A model generated the notes under the pieces. The model made no database searches, was not told the origin of the DNA, and saw only the letters and a program-made list of their open reading frames with translations. This document shows, in pieces, positions 47,744 through 61,343 of a stretch of 64,000 nucleotides of DNA (position 1 is its first letter; each line of letters begins with the position of its first letter). The position numbers and the translations under genes were made by a program. The DNA is from Chaenocephalus aceratus. Lineage: Eukaryota; Chordata; Actinopteri; Perciformes; Channichthyidae. The stretch covers positions 23,252,496 to 23,316,495 of the forward strand of contig CM043788.1 of assembly GCA_023974075.1 (NCBI GenBank). Reading direction: 5' to 3'.

Positions 47744-49649
47744 ACTGTTTGTGCATGCATGTACCATGGATGGTGTCTGTTTGTGATCTTCAGCAGCAAT
47801 GAACAAAAACACTCGCCATCAGTAAGTAAAAATGGGGTTTATTAAAATTCTGCGGCTGCTGTCTCATTGGCTTTGAAGTTCTCTGTCTGTTATTCTACTT
47901 GTCTCTGTGCTGTATTTCTCCCTCCCTCTGCTCCCAATATGAGTGTAGAGCTGCAGAGAAACAGAACAAGAAGCCTTTAACGAGATAATGGCAACTTTTT
48001 TGATGACCTTCAATCCAGTGTGTGCGTGCGTGCGTGTGTGGGTGCGTGCGTGCGTCAGGGATCTTGGAGGAGTGACAGTAAACACCAAACTGGTAAACAG
48101 CCACCAGCAAGAACAGACAGCTGGATGTTTGTTTGCATTTCCTTTGTGACTGTGTATCTGTGTGAGCATTAACATATCCTTTCACATTGGTGCGTGTGTG
48201 AAATGTATAATATATCTCACCTTGCAGCTACTTGCTGTTCCAGAGGCAGCTTCAATCTGGCCTTAAGGCCTTGATCTTTGTTCTTCTCAATAGAGACGTA
48301 GATGATTCTTGCTAGCTATCACAAACATAGTTTTCATACAAACCCAAGGGTCTTCCTAATTATAAAGTGTTGTCCAGTCTCTCAAGTCCCAGCCACAGTA
48401 ACTGACTCAAAGAAAAAAGCTCAGACGAGGGCAGACTGTTGCATGGTCCCTATTTGCAAAAATGTTTCATACATTTTTTTAAAGCAGCGTTTACTGACCT
48501 TTCTCAATGGCTCACCACTTGGCCTTATTTAAGATGGCTATGGCCATGGGAAAGTATACTTGTATTGGACGTTTGAGACCAGATGAAAAAGAAGAAATGA
48601 AATTAGCCGTTGTGTGTGTGTGTGGACTTTCCCTAGCAAGGCCAACCACAGCCAGCCAACTGTGCTGCAAACATTGCAAAAACTAGCGCAACAGACACTC
48701 ACATACGTTTGTTGCACATGCCATAGTTCTAGAAGCATTTCCTTTCACAGAAACCTCAGCTACAATACTGAGTCTTGAGTTTTGAACTGACCACACATTG
48801 TTTTGGTGTATGTTAATGAGCACCAGTCCCAGGGCAGCACTGACTTTACGTCCTTGTTGGAATAGTTTAACAGCTCATGGGGTCCATGCATTCTGGCTGC
48901 AACCCCTCTGTGTCAGACGCCAACTCATTCAGATGACAGCCCTGGCTTAGTTTTCTTGCGGGTTGTCTCTGGGCACAGGGGCTGTGTCCATGTGCCAAAG
49001 TGAAGCCCAATTAGGAGTGGGTCTGCAGAGGAGGGAGAGAGGGCAAGGAGCTCCAGAGAGGAGGCACTGGCCCCTAATATGGGTTTCTTATCTAGAAATG
49101 CATTATTCCGAGCGACATGCAGACATCTGTCCATGGTTAATGTTATGATGCCTCCCTCTCCATCACTCTGTCATTGAGTGGTTTCCTGTCTATTCTAAGT
49201 CTATTGTTATACTCAGTGAGATCTGCTGTTAGAGTGAATATTATAAAGAGTGCAGGCTTCTAATGTTTTCATGCTGGTCCATCATTCCCATGCAATGCTC
49301 TTTCTAAGCATAAGGTTCTCTTAACAGAGTTATAGAATAGAGTGCTATGAATTACCAAAATAATTTAATATACTGTAGATCAGGCTTGTATAGCAGATGC
49401 AATCCATAACAAAAAATATCCTTGATTGGAACCAAATACTGAGCTTGCCTTGGGATTGACCTACTAATATGATATTAAAATATATATATAATCTCAAACC
49501 ATTGGAAAGGAATTGTAGGGGCATTACATATAGCCAAGAGTAAGTAGTAACTTAATAACACATTTTAGGGACACACTTAATGCTGAAAAGACCCATTTCA
49601 ACAAATGTTGTTACCCATGTTAGGTGGTAAATGTGTGCTGGGATTCAAG

Positions 49650-50020
49650 GTTCAAGGTTCTTTATTTGTCCAACGAACATAGCTACAGTGTAGTTATGTC
49701 GATGAAAATCTTGTGTCACAGGCTTCTCCAACAGAGCAACACAAAACACAGATAAACAGAAAAATATAGTGCAAGTAAATAGTAAATACAAGAAGAAAAA
49801 TAGTTTGAAATAGTGCAATAAAAGTCCATATGCAAGTCATTGAAATATGATATATTAGGTAAATAGATCAATATTTTTTAAGTAGCAGCCAGATGAATAT
49901 TATGGATGTTGTTTCAACAGTTCAGGTGTTTAACAGTCTTATTGCCTGTGGGATGAAACTGTCCCTGAGTCTGGTGGTTTTAGTCCGGAGTGGTTTTTGA
50001 GTCCTTTACAGTGTCAGCTC
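49650..50020. repeat. Dispersed fish repeat (TTCAAGGTTCTTTATTTGTC type)
   Basis: The segment carries CAAGGTTCTTTATTTGTCC near its left end and TTTAACAGTCTTATTGCCTG with TGAAACTGTCCCTGAGTCTG near its right end. Both are recurrent in teleost interspersed repeats. Class is unassigned and the boundaries are approximate. Confidence 0.5.
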
Positions 50021-51201
50021 CTTAAACTGCTTCATTGTTACGGCAACTCAGAGTAGATGTAGTCTTCACAAGGTGACATTTAGGAAACGGCAGGAAAAGG
50101 ACAACCACAAATTGTTTCATTCAAGTGAGGAATGAGATTTTTAGTGTTTCCTGCTTTTGGTTGTCAGGTCTACACTGCTACATGTTGTGTTCACCCTTTT
50201 ATCTCTTGACTACATTTAGTCTTGCTTTTAGGATATCTGTCATAGGCTTAAGAGACCACATGTATATCATTTTTTGTCTGCCATAAAGAAGTTTATTAAA
50301 ACAAATGCTCAGCATTAGCCTGATATCGCATACACAGTTTGTCGTATTTAGCTGTTATAATTTAACCTTTTGTAACTATATTTGTAGTTTGTTCCACAAA
50401 ATAGGAGCGTCCGGTAATGCATCATTTTAGAAACTGGCAAATGTATTCATTCATTGGTATATCATGCAAAGTACTTGCATCGGCATCACTGAAGTGAAGA
50501 AAGTCAGCAGTGTGGAGGTTTAACAAACTTTTCTGACAGTAAAACTGTTAAAATGAAGCTTTGTAAACCTATTTGCGGAAGCAGACTAATGGACTTATTC
50601 TAAATTAATCGATGATCCTGTACAGTTTCTTAATTTTGCAGAAATATAGTGCCTCTTCCTGTAACACTCATCCCATAAACCATTATTGAAAGTAAAGCAC
50701 TTGTGTTGCCGTAAACACCACTGCCAGTTACTGTGGTGGAAGGCCGTCTGGCAAATCTCAAAGCTCCCAACACAAGACGTCAGGGTGCACCCGCTCCATT
50801 CACTCCAGCTCTGCGGCTGCACCGACCCCACTGGGTGCTGTTCGCCCTGAATGCTGGTCAGAAGGGTCGGAGAGAGGAACCTGTGTTTTGGAAGAGTGCG
50901 GTTAATCTGCAGAGCGCAGATTTGCTTTGGCTGCACCGTGGCAGACTGTAACATAAGCTTCAACTTGCACAGCTCAGAGTTTCTGGTTTCTCTTAAGTCA
51001 CTCTGTTAAAGTGGGGTGTTACTTTCTCCCTCTCCCCCCCCCCAGCTATGGAAACACTCCCTAGCTGAACACTGGCCTATTTTCTCCCTTTTAATGCAAA
51101 ATTCACTGCAGCTAATTGCCATGCACGGACATTACTGTGAGTGGGGGAGAACCACGTGTGTGTATTTAACTTTATGTCTATCTATGTGTGAGAGTGCACA
51201 T

Positions 51202-51462
<261 letters not shown>

Positions 51463-53212
51463 CGTTCTCTTTGTGGTAGAATAGTAGTAATTGTGGGCTG
51501 TGCCTTAGGCCCTGTTAAACCTGTAATAAGAATACTGGCCGGCTGATTAGGTGTACAAGCGGTCAGTGGGTCGCGGTACATTTCCTTTTTCCTGGCTTGA
51601 ATCGCAGCCTTTTGCAATTATGGGATGTGAACAAAGGGGCTCCAGTTACTGTGGAAATAAGCATTTCTCTGTATCCAACAAGGCTGGGAAGGTAACTTAC
51701 AATGGCTTAGGAAAGAATTCAGAGCACTGCCATTTTTCTTGAAGTCAGTTTAACTTTTTTTGCATGACTTTTGCAATCAATGCACACATCCCTCCTAATG
51801 TAAACCTTTCAAACAAACTGAACAATCAAATTTAAGAACGCTTTCACATTTATTGTATTCTGACAATTCTCGAAATTCAGCTCAGGGTGCACCGTTGAGA
51901 AGTAGGTGGACCCCACATAATTCAATTTAAATGTGAAATGTAAAAAGAAAACCAGGGAATTATGCCTAACCCTAACCTAACCGTACCAAACTTTCTCCAA
52001 ATCACTCAAAGATGCTAGAAAATATAATACAATGTAAAGACAGGGTAGCCTAATCCCAAAGTCACTTCTTCATACTAGTGATTAGTAGTTTAACATATCT
52101 TTAGTAAACTAATAGAACATGTTAAAGCTTTCAAATGAAGTGAACAATCTGTAACAGATTACATGCGTGTGTTGCTCACAAATCCTTTCATGGCAAAATA
52201 AAGAAAGAACAGGAACCTTGGTGTGAAGAGGTGGTGTGCTGGTTATTCATGTCCCCCAGGAGGCGACTGTAGAGCTGGTCATTATTTCCCCCAAAGGAGC
52301 TGGAACCCCATATCAAAAAGAGCCCTGTGAGATGTTTGCTCAACCAGAACCCTGTCTTTCAGAGGAAGAAAGACAAAGCATAATGTATGCCTCTCCAGGG
52401 GCCTTCATTAGGGCCCCAGTAAACACGGACTAAATTAGCCGTTTTGCCTTTGTCTAGAACCACTATTCCCTCCTTCCTGTCTCCTTGTTTTCATGCTTAT
52501 AAAAGGTAAATTACACACATTTTCTGTTTGAAAAGGAGAGTGTTTTTTTAAGGACTACGACAAATCGTTGATAGTGTATTTTAAATGTGGATTGCAAGGT
52601 TACTACAAAAAATAAATGTTTTTATTCTCACGCATCCATCTTTCTGCTTGGCTTTTAACAGTGATGGATTTCACACTTAGTGCAGCCTGAGTGCTGGGCA
52701 TCTTTGATATGGCTTAGCTCCATTTGGATTTATGAACTTGTTTGTGTACATGTGTTTGCATGGATGTTGAGGACTGACTGAGTGTGTGTTCAAACACATT
52801 TCAGTCTCAGTTTTCTTGTTTTTAAGCTATAACCATGAATACAATCAAGTTAGGTTTGTTTTGCAGTGTAACCTTTTCTGTACAGTGCTGTGTGCCTTGT
52901 ATGTACAATGTATGGCTTTTCCTTTAGAGCCATCATGGTATTGTTACTTAGTGGGATACATTTAGAGGTAGCTTTTTATACTTATCCCCAAAAAAAGCAG
53001 ATGTCAGTGTGAGAGGAAGGATTCTAAAGAACAAAGCAGCCAAAAGATAAAGAGGAGATACAATTCAGAAGCAAGTAGCAAATGTATAACATTGAGATTG
53101 AAAAATATAAGCATATTGAATGAGTAAGAAGTGAATAAGTTACAGTAAAGACAAATGGAGTTGATCGAGGTCAGTTTATTCATCTGTATTTATATGCATA
53201 TAACCGACTTAA

Positions 53213-53908
53213 AGGGGACCTATCATGCAAAATGCACTTTGTGATGTCCTTTATACATACATATGTGTCCCCGGTGCGTCGGGGAACTCACGCAGCGTCA
53301 GAAAATAAAGCCCTCTTTCTTTTCCTCCGTACCCAAATCTTTTAAAAACGGGTGTACAACAAGAGGATACAGATTCCATCCAAACTGACGTCAAATCGGC
53401 AGCGGACCCACAGAAAGTTGCTATCAGAAACAATGCCTGACATGTTTTGGACGTAATCTCGTCTTTGTTTACATTAGCAAGCCTCGCTAACACTCAGAGC
53501 CAGCCTGTACTGTGTAGAGCACATGTGTTTAAAAAGCAGGAAATAAAAAAAGAACTCGCCTTGTGATAAACCCGCAAGAGAAAAAGCATTTGAGCTCCAT
53601 ACTGTTTCAGAGATAATCTTTGATGTGGTTTAAACAGGATGGCGTTTTATCACAGCAGAATTTAACTTTATCTCCGGTAGAATTCTGATCAGGCATTAGC
53701 TCTGCCTCCTCTTCTTTTCTTTTTTTCAAGCTAAGTACCCAAGATCCGCGTTTCTCTAACAGGGCTTCAAAAGAGGGGTTTGAGCAGTATGAGGGATGGC
53801 TACAATGGGTGATCTGTTTGGTATTTTGAAAAAAAACTTCACAGACATGCTTTGTATAGGTATGCCCCTACAATATATGTTAAAATATATAGCATGATAG
53901 GTCCACTT
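53213..53908. mobile_element. TTAA-flanked non-autonomous element, family AGGGGACC (696 bp)
   Basis: Ends AGGGGACCTATCATGC and GCATGATAGGTCCACT are inverted repeats flanked by TTAA at 53209-53212 and 53909-53912. Shares GTGTCCCCGGTG, CTTTTCCTCC and AAAAAACTTCACAGACATG blocks with 46349-46876, in the same orientation. Non-coding. Confidence 0.88.
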
Positions 53909-54225
53909 TAAGGTAACAACAAATGAAAGGATAAATATAAATTCTCTCAATTGGAGTGTCCTGACCTGGGGTGTTTGTGTGAACATCTGTTTTATATGTA
54001 CATATGCACGTGTTCGCTGACACTGCAGTACTTCAACTTTGATAAATGCATTTATTGTTTAGAAAAAAAAATTTGATTGTGTTTTTTGATCTTATTTCTT
54101 TTCCAATACCCAACAAAACAAACTCTGATACTTAAAAATACTTTGCAGAAGTCTTGGGGAATTCTTTTTTTAAGGCACTATCTGAACAATCCCGCTTTTC
54201 ACTGCAATATTTAATAACTCCTAAT

Positions 54226-54981
54226 CAGTGGCGGCTGGTGGAAAATATTTTAGGTGGGGCTGTGTAAATGGTGACCAAACAATACTAGGGGGGTCCGGGG
54301 GGATGCTATGAGAAGACTGATCAATACCTCCATAATATTCAGTGTGGTTAGCTATGGATCTTCCAAAACTTCCAAACACCTTGTCCTGGACATAGTTTCT
54401 ACAGCATAAACTGTGCAACAGTACAGTAGGCCCACACAAACTGCAGAACACCGGGGCTTTGGGAACACTCAAAATTACTTAAAATGATTTAATTCCCATT
54501 TAACCTTAAGGGGCTTTTCCCCCCCGTTTTCTTTCTCACGAAACTGTGTCTCACAGCTTCTTAAAATGTAATAAACTATTCATGTGTCCTGCTCATTTAA
54601 CTGGAAGAAACTCAGCTAACTGATGATATGAACCATGTTTACCGAAACAAAACACAAGTCTCACAAGAAGCGTCTAAATGAGCCCTGAGCGGAAAAATGC
54701 TAACGCACTCTAGGTATAAATCAATCGATATACTTATCGGATCTGCACTTAGCTAACAAGCTGAGATTCCACAGATTCTAGAAATATAAGGATCATCACT
54801 GAGCGATCAGAACTCGCGACAGGGGAAGCAAATACAGACATCACACGACGTAGCTTTAGGTAGCAAAACACGGAGATATGCTTTTGCTGTTATTCTGATC
54901 AAAACCAGAAAAACGCGGCTGAAGGTTAATCCAATGTGTCTGTCAATTTGAAAAAACTATTGATAATCCATAATTCCACTG
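54226..54981. mobile_element. Non-autonomous hAT element (756 bp), CAGTGGCGG type
   Basis: Starts CAGTGGCGGCTGGTGG and ends CCACTG, a short hAT terminal repeat, with a perfect 8-bp target duplication CTCCTAAT at 54218-54225 and 54982-54989. The start matches the widespread fish hAT terminus CAGTGGCGGCTGG. No transposase frame is seen. Confidence 0.88.
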
Positions 54982-55347
54982 CTCCTAATTCACAGGAGGA
55001 AGGCAGTGTCTGATTCCTGTATTATTGTGTCCTCAGGGTCATTATTGTGCAACAACTTGCAACCACAGCTAAACAAACCACACTTCTAACCACAAATTAG
55101 CTTTTATTTGTAATCATTCTCAATTATTCTTTATCCCGGTTATTACTACTGGATCTGCATGTGCATACTTGTGTGAATGCTAAATGTGCTAATGTGATGG
55201 TTGTAATCTTTTAACTACTTTAAAAGGGATATTTTGTTTTAATTAGGTACTTATGACTTTAAGAGCGTAAGAGGTACATTTAGCTGTCACCTCTTATAGC
55301 TGTCTTTTTAATAATTTGTCTGTTTTTTGTGGGGTTTTTGTGTGCAG

Positions 55348-55496
55348 TTGGCCAAAAAGATCCGTGAAAAGTTTAACCGCTACCTGGACGTGGTGAACCG
55401 GAACAAACAGGTGGTGGAGGCCTCGTACACCGCCCACCTCACCTCGCCACTCACTGCCATACAGGACTGCTGCTCCATACCCACATCTATGATGGA
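55348..55496 (+). CDS. cachd1: cachd1 coding exon 3 (149 nt, phase 0-2)
   Basis: Encodes 49 residues plus two bases of a Glu codon, starting LAKKIREKFNRYLDVVNRNK and ending AIQDCCSIPTSMM. It continues exon 2 (..EVQQ) exactly as in vertebrate CACHD1, in the extracellular N-terminal region ahead of the VWFA domain; the adjacent cysteines (QDCC) are likely in disulfides. The acceptor TGTGTGCAG ends at 55347. The donor is GA/GTGAGT at 55496/55497; the next exon must supply G or A to finish Glu. Its length is not a multiple of three, so skipping it would break the frame. The next coding exon is not found in the remaining 8.5 kb and lies beyond the window. Confidence 0.93.
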
Positions 55497-55513
55497 GTGA
55501 GTAACTTTCTCTT

Positions 55514-55515
<2 letters not shown>

Positions 55516-55597
<82 letters not shown>
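55516..55597 (+). repeat. (AC)41 microsatellite at the start of intron 3
   Basis: 82 bp of uninterrupted AC starting at intron position +20. On the sense RNA this is a CA tract, the preferred site of hnRNP L, and it is complementary to the UG arrays of intron 2. Confidence 0.97.
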
Positions 55598-55599
<2 letters not shown>

Positions 55600-55723
55600 C
55601 TGTGTCTTTGTCTCTCTCATAACACTCAAACAAAAATCTCTGCAGGAGGTTTGTTCAGTGTCTGTAAACTCACCTCCCACTGGTTGCACCTGCAGTCTGC
55701 TCTATACATTACGCTAAGCTTTG

Positions 55724-55724
<1 letters not shown>

Positions 55725-55784
<60 letters not shown>
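55725..55784 (+). repeat. (AC)30 microsatellite in intron 3
   Basis: 60 bp of uninterrupted AC, 127 bp downstream of the first CA array. Confidence 0.97.
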
Positions 55785-55786
<2 letters not shown>

Positions 55787-58605
55787 CCCATTTCCTGTCT
55801 CTCCCTTGTTTAAACATGTTTTGATCATCTTCGGATTACATCACATCATTAATAGCCTTGAGTTGAGTAGTGTTGGCACACTCTGATACCTGGCAGCGTG
55901 TTAAACTCTACGCTTTTTTCAGAACCTATTCAAGCAGTCAGGAGTTATGCCATTTGCTGCGTAACTCTTTTTACTGCAGTGTACCTCCATTAAAATGTTT
56001 TATGGTACATGGAGCCCAGGAAGGCAATCCATTTCAGTGTAATATCCGTATGGAATTTGCCTACACAACAAAAGCCTTTTTTTAAATTTATGAATATTGG
56101 TGTGAGCCTGAAAATGTCACATTTAAGTCCTCTTGGGAGAGAGTTTTAAATTGCCTCAGCCCACAGTGTAGGCTTTTCAGCCAATCACTAACTCCACTTG
56201 CATGCGAAAACAGATTTCAAAGCTGAGAGCTGCTTTCAGTTTGAATCTACAGAGCAGCAGCTGTTGTCTACCCCTCATCCCCTCTTTCTCCCTCTCTTTC
56301 CATTTCTGTCTATCTCTCCCCCTTTATCAGCCGATGTGACCAGGTTATGCTCTGTGAAGTCTTCCCGCTGCAGACTTCACAGGCTGCAAGGTCACCTGCC
56401 TTCCCTTCAGTCGTGCAGAGTGGAAGCTGCCTGGCTCAGAGCCACTGTCCACCTGTAGCCGAATCGTGCACATGACATACTGTACATACATTCAACAGTT
56501 GTTCACACGCAGACATGTTGTATTTATGTCCTGACATGTTAGCTCTAATCCCAGGTCTAAAATCATGGATTTACTGAGAGACAATTTGAGGCAGAAATTG
56601 CTAAGAAAAGATGATGTAAGACTCAGATAAGTTGGATGGAAATGCAGTCACATGGGTGGTAGTATTGGGGGAGGTTGGGGGGGCATACCAAACTGAAGCT
56701 GAGTCTGACAGATCCCTGAACTTCAAAGAATCGTCTGCAGGCTAAGAAAAGGGAATGCAGATCTTTCTCATGCATTGTTTTCTGCACAGTGGGATAGTTC
56801 AACGTGCAGTATGAAGAATAAATGAGCTCTCTCAAAGAGATTATTGCATCAGGAAGCAGCTGAAAAACCACCTCCATCTTAGGATAAATTAGAAGACCGA
56901 TACACGTAATTTGAACCTTTTTGAAAATATACATGCCTCTCTGATATGCAGCAAGAATTTAAAACATAGAAAAGGACACATATATACTTAAGATAATTTA
57001 GAAACAATGTTGCTGCTACTTTATCCAAGGATGAAACTGTTTTCAACTGTATAATGCATTGCTATTTACATGCACTGGTCACAGACAAATCCAAAAAATT
57101 GCACCAAAAACCCAGTTTCAGTCAGGCTGAAATGTTACATTGTAAACCCATTTAGCAAATAGTTTAAGTTCAAGTACTAGACTGCTGTGGGCAACAGATT
57201 TACTGGCCGACAGAGAGCCTTGGCAGCCTAGGAGTTAAGATGCCGACCATGCCAAAAGAGCAATTTCTCTTAATGTGTCTAGACTAAGAGATTGTCACTT
57301 GCACGTCAGTCCCAATCTCGATTGATAGTCATTAAAAGTATAGGAATCCATGCCACTATTGGGACAGGATTTCAGATATTTTGTGTCTGTTTCAGAGTGT
57401 CCTTCATTAGTATCAGACATCAGCTGCTTGTAGGGGTCTCAGTCAGGTCAGCCAGTTTAGATGGGGATCAGGTGGTTCACAGAGTGTCCATGTCTGTTAG
57501 CTGTCAAGCTAGCAGGCTATCATTTCACAGGGAGGCCACCGAGGCCATGCTTAGCACCCAGTGGTATGCTTTAATCACTGCTCAGTCCCAACGACAGACT
57601 GTACCTGAAAATAGAAAGATGATGTGACTCCTGGCGTTGGCGTAAGTGTGTTTCTGTATGTTTGTATTTTTAACATGTCATCTCCAGGTGCTCATTTCAA
57701 CAGTTCCACTCATATGCAGTTGTAAAAGTGAGAAGTGTGTTTGGGAGCAGCCCAGATGGCGTTTTAATAGTCACATTCCACCAACCGTTGTAGAGGAGAT
57801 AAGCTGCAAATGGACTGTGCTTGTAAAATGCTATTCATATGATGAAGTAAGAGTTCTTTTAAGAGGTAAACAAACAACTGTCACTGAAAAATGAGAAAGG
57901 GAGAAAGGGAATGACATCATGGCATGATGTCCCCAAAGATGGCCGGGTTATACTTGCTGCCTGCAGGCATCAGTGTTTGACCAGCAGTATCACTGAAAGT
58001 GCTATGTTTGTCCCATGATTTAGCATTTAGGTAATGAGCTAATGATGACACTAGATGGAAAGGGAAGGAATCAAGGAGTATCAGCTTTCAACAGTCTGTT
58101 ACTCATATCACAAAGCAGATCTGAATTGCTAATATTTAATGTAGTAATTGCAGTTTGTTTTACTTTTTGTATATTGGTTTGTTGTCATCATGTTGACAGG
58201 GTCATCAGCCTGGATCTGAGTTGCTAAACAGAACACCAGATGCCAAACATGATATCCTAATGTCAAATGAGATATGATATTGCAGAATTCCTAATAACTC
58301 CACTCATAAATTAAACATAAAGATGAAAGACACCATAGTGCTAATACTGAGCTTCAATTTCTTAAGAGGAATTCTCCCCATCTAAGTTCTTGGCAGATTT
58401 GCAGTCCAGATCAAGAGTATATTTGGCTCCATTGAGCAGCTTCTCAGAGTTCTTAATTCAGATCAAGCTGATCTCCTGGTTGCTCAGTCAGCACAGCGCT
58501 GATACCTCTGTTTACACATTAGAAAAGGATCTGACAGAACACCAGGCAGGTTTAGAAAGGGTTTGTTTAAGTGACCTTAACAGGTGTACATCAGTCAATG
58601 TTTAT

Positions 58606-60198
58606 TTATATAGCCCAATATCACAAATGTTACATTTGTCTCAGTGGACTTCACAGTTTGTACAGAATATCAGTATGACAATATGACACCCTCTGTCCTT
58701 AGACCCTCACATCGTACAAGGAAAAACTTCCGGAGAAAACCCACAGTTTAAAGGGAAAAATGGGAGAAACCTCAGGGAGAGCAACAGAGGAGGGATCCCT
58801 CTCCCAGGACGGACAGACGTGCAATAGATGCCGTGTGTAAATTGAAAAGATAATACATTTGCAACATAGGTAATCCAAATGTTTGGAAATGCATGTGTGT
58901 ATAATAGGAAGATGAATCCACGAGGATATCCATCCAGGACCTATGATCCAGGACCACAGCCACGACTCAAGATCCAGGGCTCGCGATGCAGGACCGCAGG
59001 ATCATCCATGACTCCGGATCCCAGCGTATATAGACACCAAAAAGAAAGAAATGTGGGGAAGCTGGGCTAATCGGAACATGAGAGTACACAGGTATAGACA
59101 GAGAGAAGGAAGAAGTAAGATGTCCCCCGACAAACTAAGCCTATATCAGCAAAACTAGGGGCTGAATCTAATCAGCCCTAACTATAAGCTTTATCAAAAA
59201 GGAAAGTCTTAAGCGCACTCTTAAAAACGGATAGGGTGTCTGCCGCCCGAACACAAACTGGAAGCTGATTCCACAAATGTGGAGCTTGATAAGAAAAGGC
59301 TCTGGCTCCCATTGTACTTTTAGAGACTCTAGGAACAACCAACAACCCTGCATTCTTGGAACGCAATGCCCTAATAGGACAGTAGGGTATAATGAGTTAT
59401 TTAAGGTAAGATGGCGCCTGCCCATTAAGCTTTATAGGCGAGAAGAAGAATTTTAAATGATATCCTTTGTTCTATAGGGAGCCAGTGTAAGGCAGCCAGA
59501 ACAGGAGTAATGGGGTCCCTTTTCCTAACTCTGGTTAGTACACGAGCTGCAGCATTTTGAATCCGCTGAAGCGACTTGACTGACTTCTTGGTACATCCTG
59601 ATAATAAAGAGTTACAATAATCCAGCCTTGAAGTAACAAATGCATGGACTAGTTTCTCTGCATCGTTTTGAGGCAAGATATGCCTGATTTTTGCAATGTT
59701 ACGTAGATGGAAGTAGGCGGTCCTTAAAATTGATTTTATGTGAGCGTTAAAGGATAAATCCTGATCAAATATAACACCAAGATTCCTTACAGTCTCACTG
59801 GAGGCCAAAATAATGCCATCCATAGTTAGTATATTTTTAGATAATTTATTTCGTAGATTCTTCGGGCCAAGTACAATAACTTCAGTTTTGGTCGTGTTTA
59901 ACATCAAAAAATGTAAGGTCATCCACGTTTTTAAGTCCTTGAGGCAGTCTTGAATTTTATTTAGATGATTAATTTCATCAGGCTTGATTGATAAATATAG
60001 ATGAGTATCATCCGCATAACAATGAAAATGTACAGAATGATTCCTTATAATATTGCCTAGCGGAAGCATATACAATGTGAACAAAATAGGTCCGAGTACT
60101 GAGCCCTGTGGCACTCCATGGCTAACTTTGGTTTGCGTGGAAGATTCATCATTGACATGTACAAACTGAGAGCGTTCAGATAGATAGGACCTAAACAT
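58606..60198 (-). mobile_element. 5'-truncated L2-like LINE
   Basis: On the minus strand the piece starts inside the reverse transcriptase and runs through to a 3' untranslated region (about 58606-59160). The UTR includes AGAAACCTCAGGGAGAGCAA and ends near TTATATAGCCCAATATCAC on the plus strand, a familiar fish L2/CR1-group 3' sequence. The 5' two-thirds, including ORF1 and the endonuclease, are absent, as is usual after incomplete reverse transcription. Confidence 0.85.
59170..60198 (-). pseudogene. L2-like LINE reverse transcriptase, C-terminal part, broken
   Basis: The largest continuous frame (down to the stop at 59425) shows clear reverse transcriptase motifs: [12 protein letters not shown], then [13 protein letters not shown], then the catalytic block [11 protein letters not shown], then the [15 protein letters not shown] and [11 protein letters not shown] segments typical of L2/CR1-group LINEs. 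A stop after ILLAYKA and a frame change move the conserved tail (AFSYQAPHLWNQLPV and FKSALKTFLFDKAYS) to the frame at 59178-59366, so the gene is dead. About 44 residues upstream of FRSYL in the open frame come from flanking intron sequence, not the LINE. Confidence 0.85.
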
Positions 60199-61343
60199 CA
60201 TTCTTTCTCCCTCTCCACATGCCTCTCTTAATGTCGAGCTCTTCCTCTTTCCCTCTGTCCTTTGTTCCCCTGTGATTTCCTCCCTTAAACTTTCAATGTA
60301 GTCCTGTTTCCAGTGTCGGTTTCCCTTCTTCATTTACTCCCCTACTCTTCACCTTCCTTCCAGTCCTTTGTTTTTAATGTCCTTGCTCCCTTCCTCCATT
60401 GATAGCCAAGGACAGCATAAGCAGTGAGGAGGACTTTGTGTCTCCACTATCTGGCCTTTTTCATACTTGCACAACAACACATACTTGAATCTAAACAGTT
60501 GAAGTCATCGTGTTGCTAATAACCTAAGTGATTTTGAAAAGTTTATACAACAAAGGGAACTTATTCTCCAGAGAAGACAGATATCACTTTTACCTTGTGT
60601 TGCATTGTGGTATATTTAAAGGCCTCTGAGTACAAGGATAACCCTCTTAGGTCTGAGGGGCCCTCTGTGAGAAGCCCCTTGGCTCCGGCCCCGTTGGCTC
60701 AGTCTGTAATCCGTCTTTTATGATACCCCCACTATCCTAGTTGATCCTCCCTTACTCTCTCCCTAGTAGGTGAATGGACAGCACAGCAGTGTGAGAGTCT
60801 AAATGAAGGAGGCAATGTAGCGAATGGAAACCATGACATAGCCTACTGGTAACCGGTTCAGCTTGTCATACACAATTCCTGGGCTATGTTTTGATGCAGT
60901 TATTTCAACAACATAAGCCCTATTCCAACTAAACAAACAACAACACACGTACACCCTTTAACAGGTATTAAGTTATATTCTAATACACAATACTTTCAGC
61001 TCACGGATCAGTCAAACAAAAAGAAAACGCTCTTTGTTAGTCTCTCTTTTCTTACTTCTATCTCAATGATCGATCAAAATAAAGACTAAGTACCAGTTAT
61101 ACAAAAGAAGAAAGAGGATAATTGATTTCCACTATTTACTGATCTATCTCTCCAAAGTGGGACACAAGAAAAGAAACAGAAAGGCATACTCCTCCAGTGA
61201 GAGAGGGAAAATAAGTCTATCGCTTACATTTAGCGGCTTTTCCCAAGCGCTTTAGATGTCATGATTTTTAAATGATGTTTCTAATATTTTGCCCATCTCC
61301 ATTTACATACATGAGGGAGGCCAGTATTTTAAAACACCATAGC

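Noticed and set aside
51030..51200. Strong pyrimidine tract and CAG at 51045 resembling a splice acceptor, followed by an open frame
   Set aside because: The frame does not resemble CACHD1, and exon 2 joins exon 3 directly in phase; likely a cryptic site.
59425..60333. 302-codon minus-strand ORF as a host gene
   Set aside because: Reverse transcriptase motifs and a decayed 3' part show it is a truncated LINE; its first 44 residues are flanking sequence.
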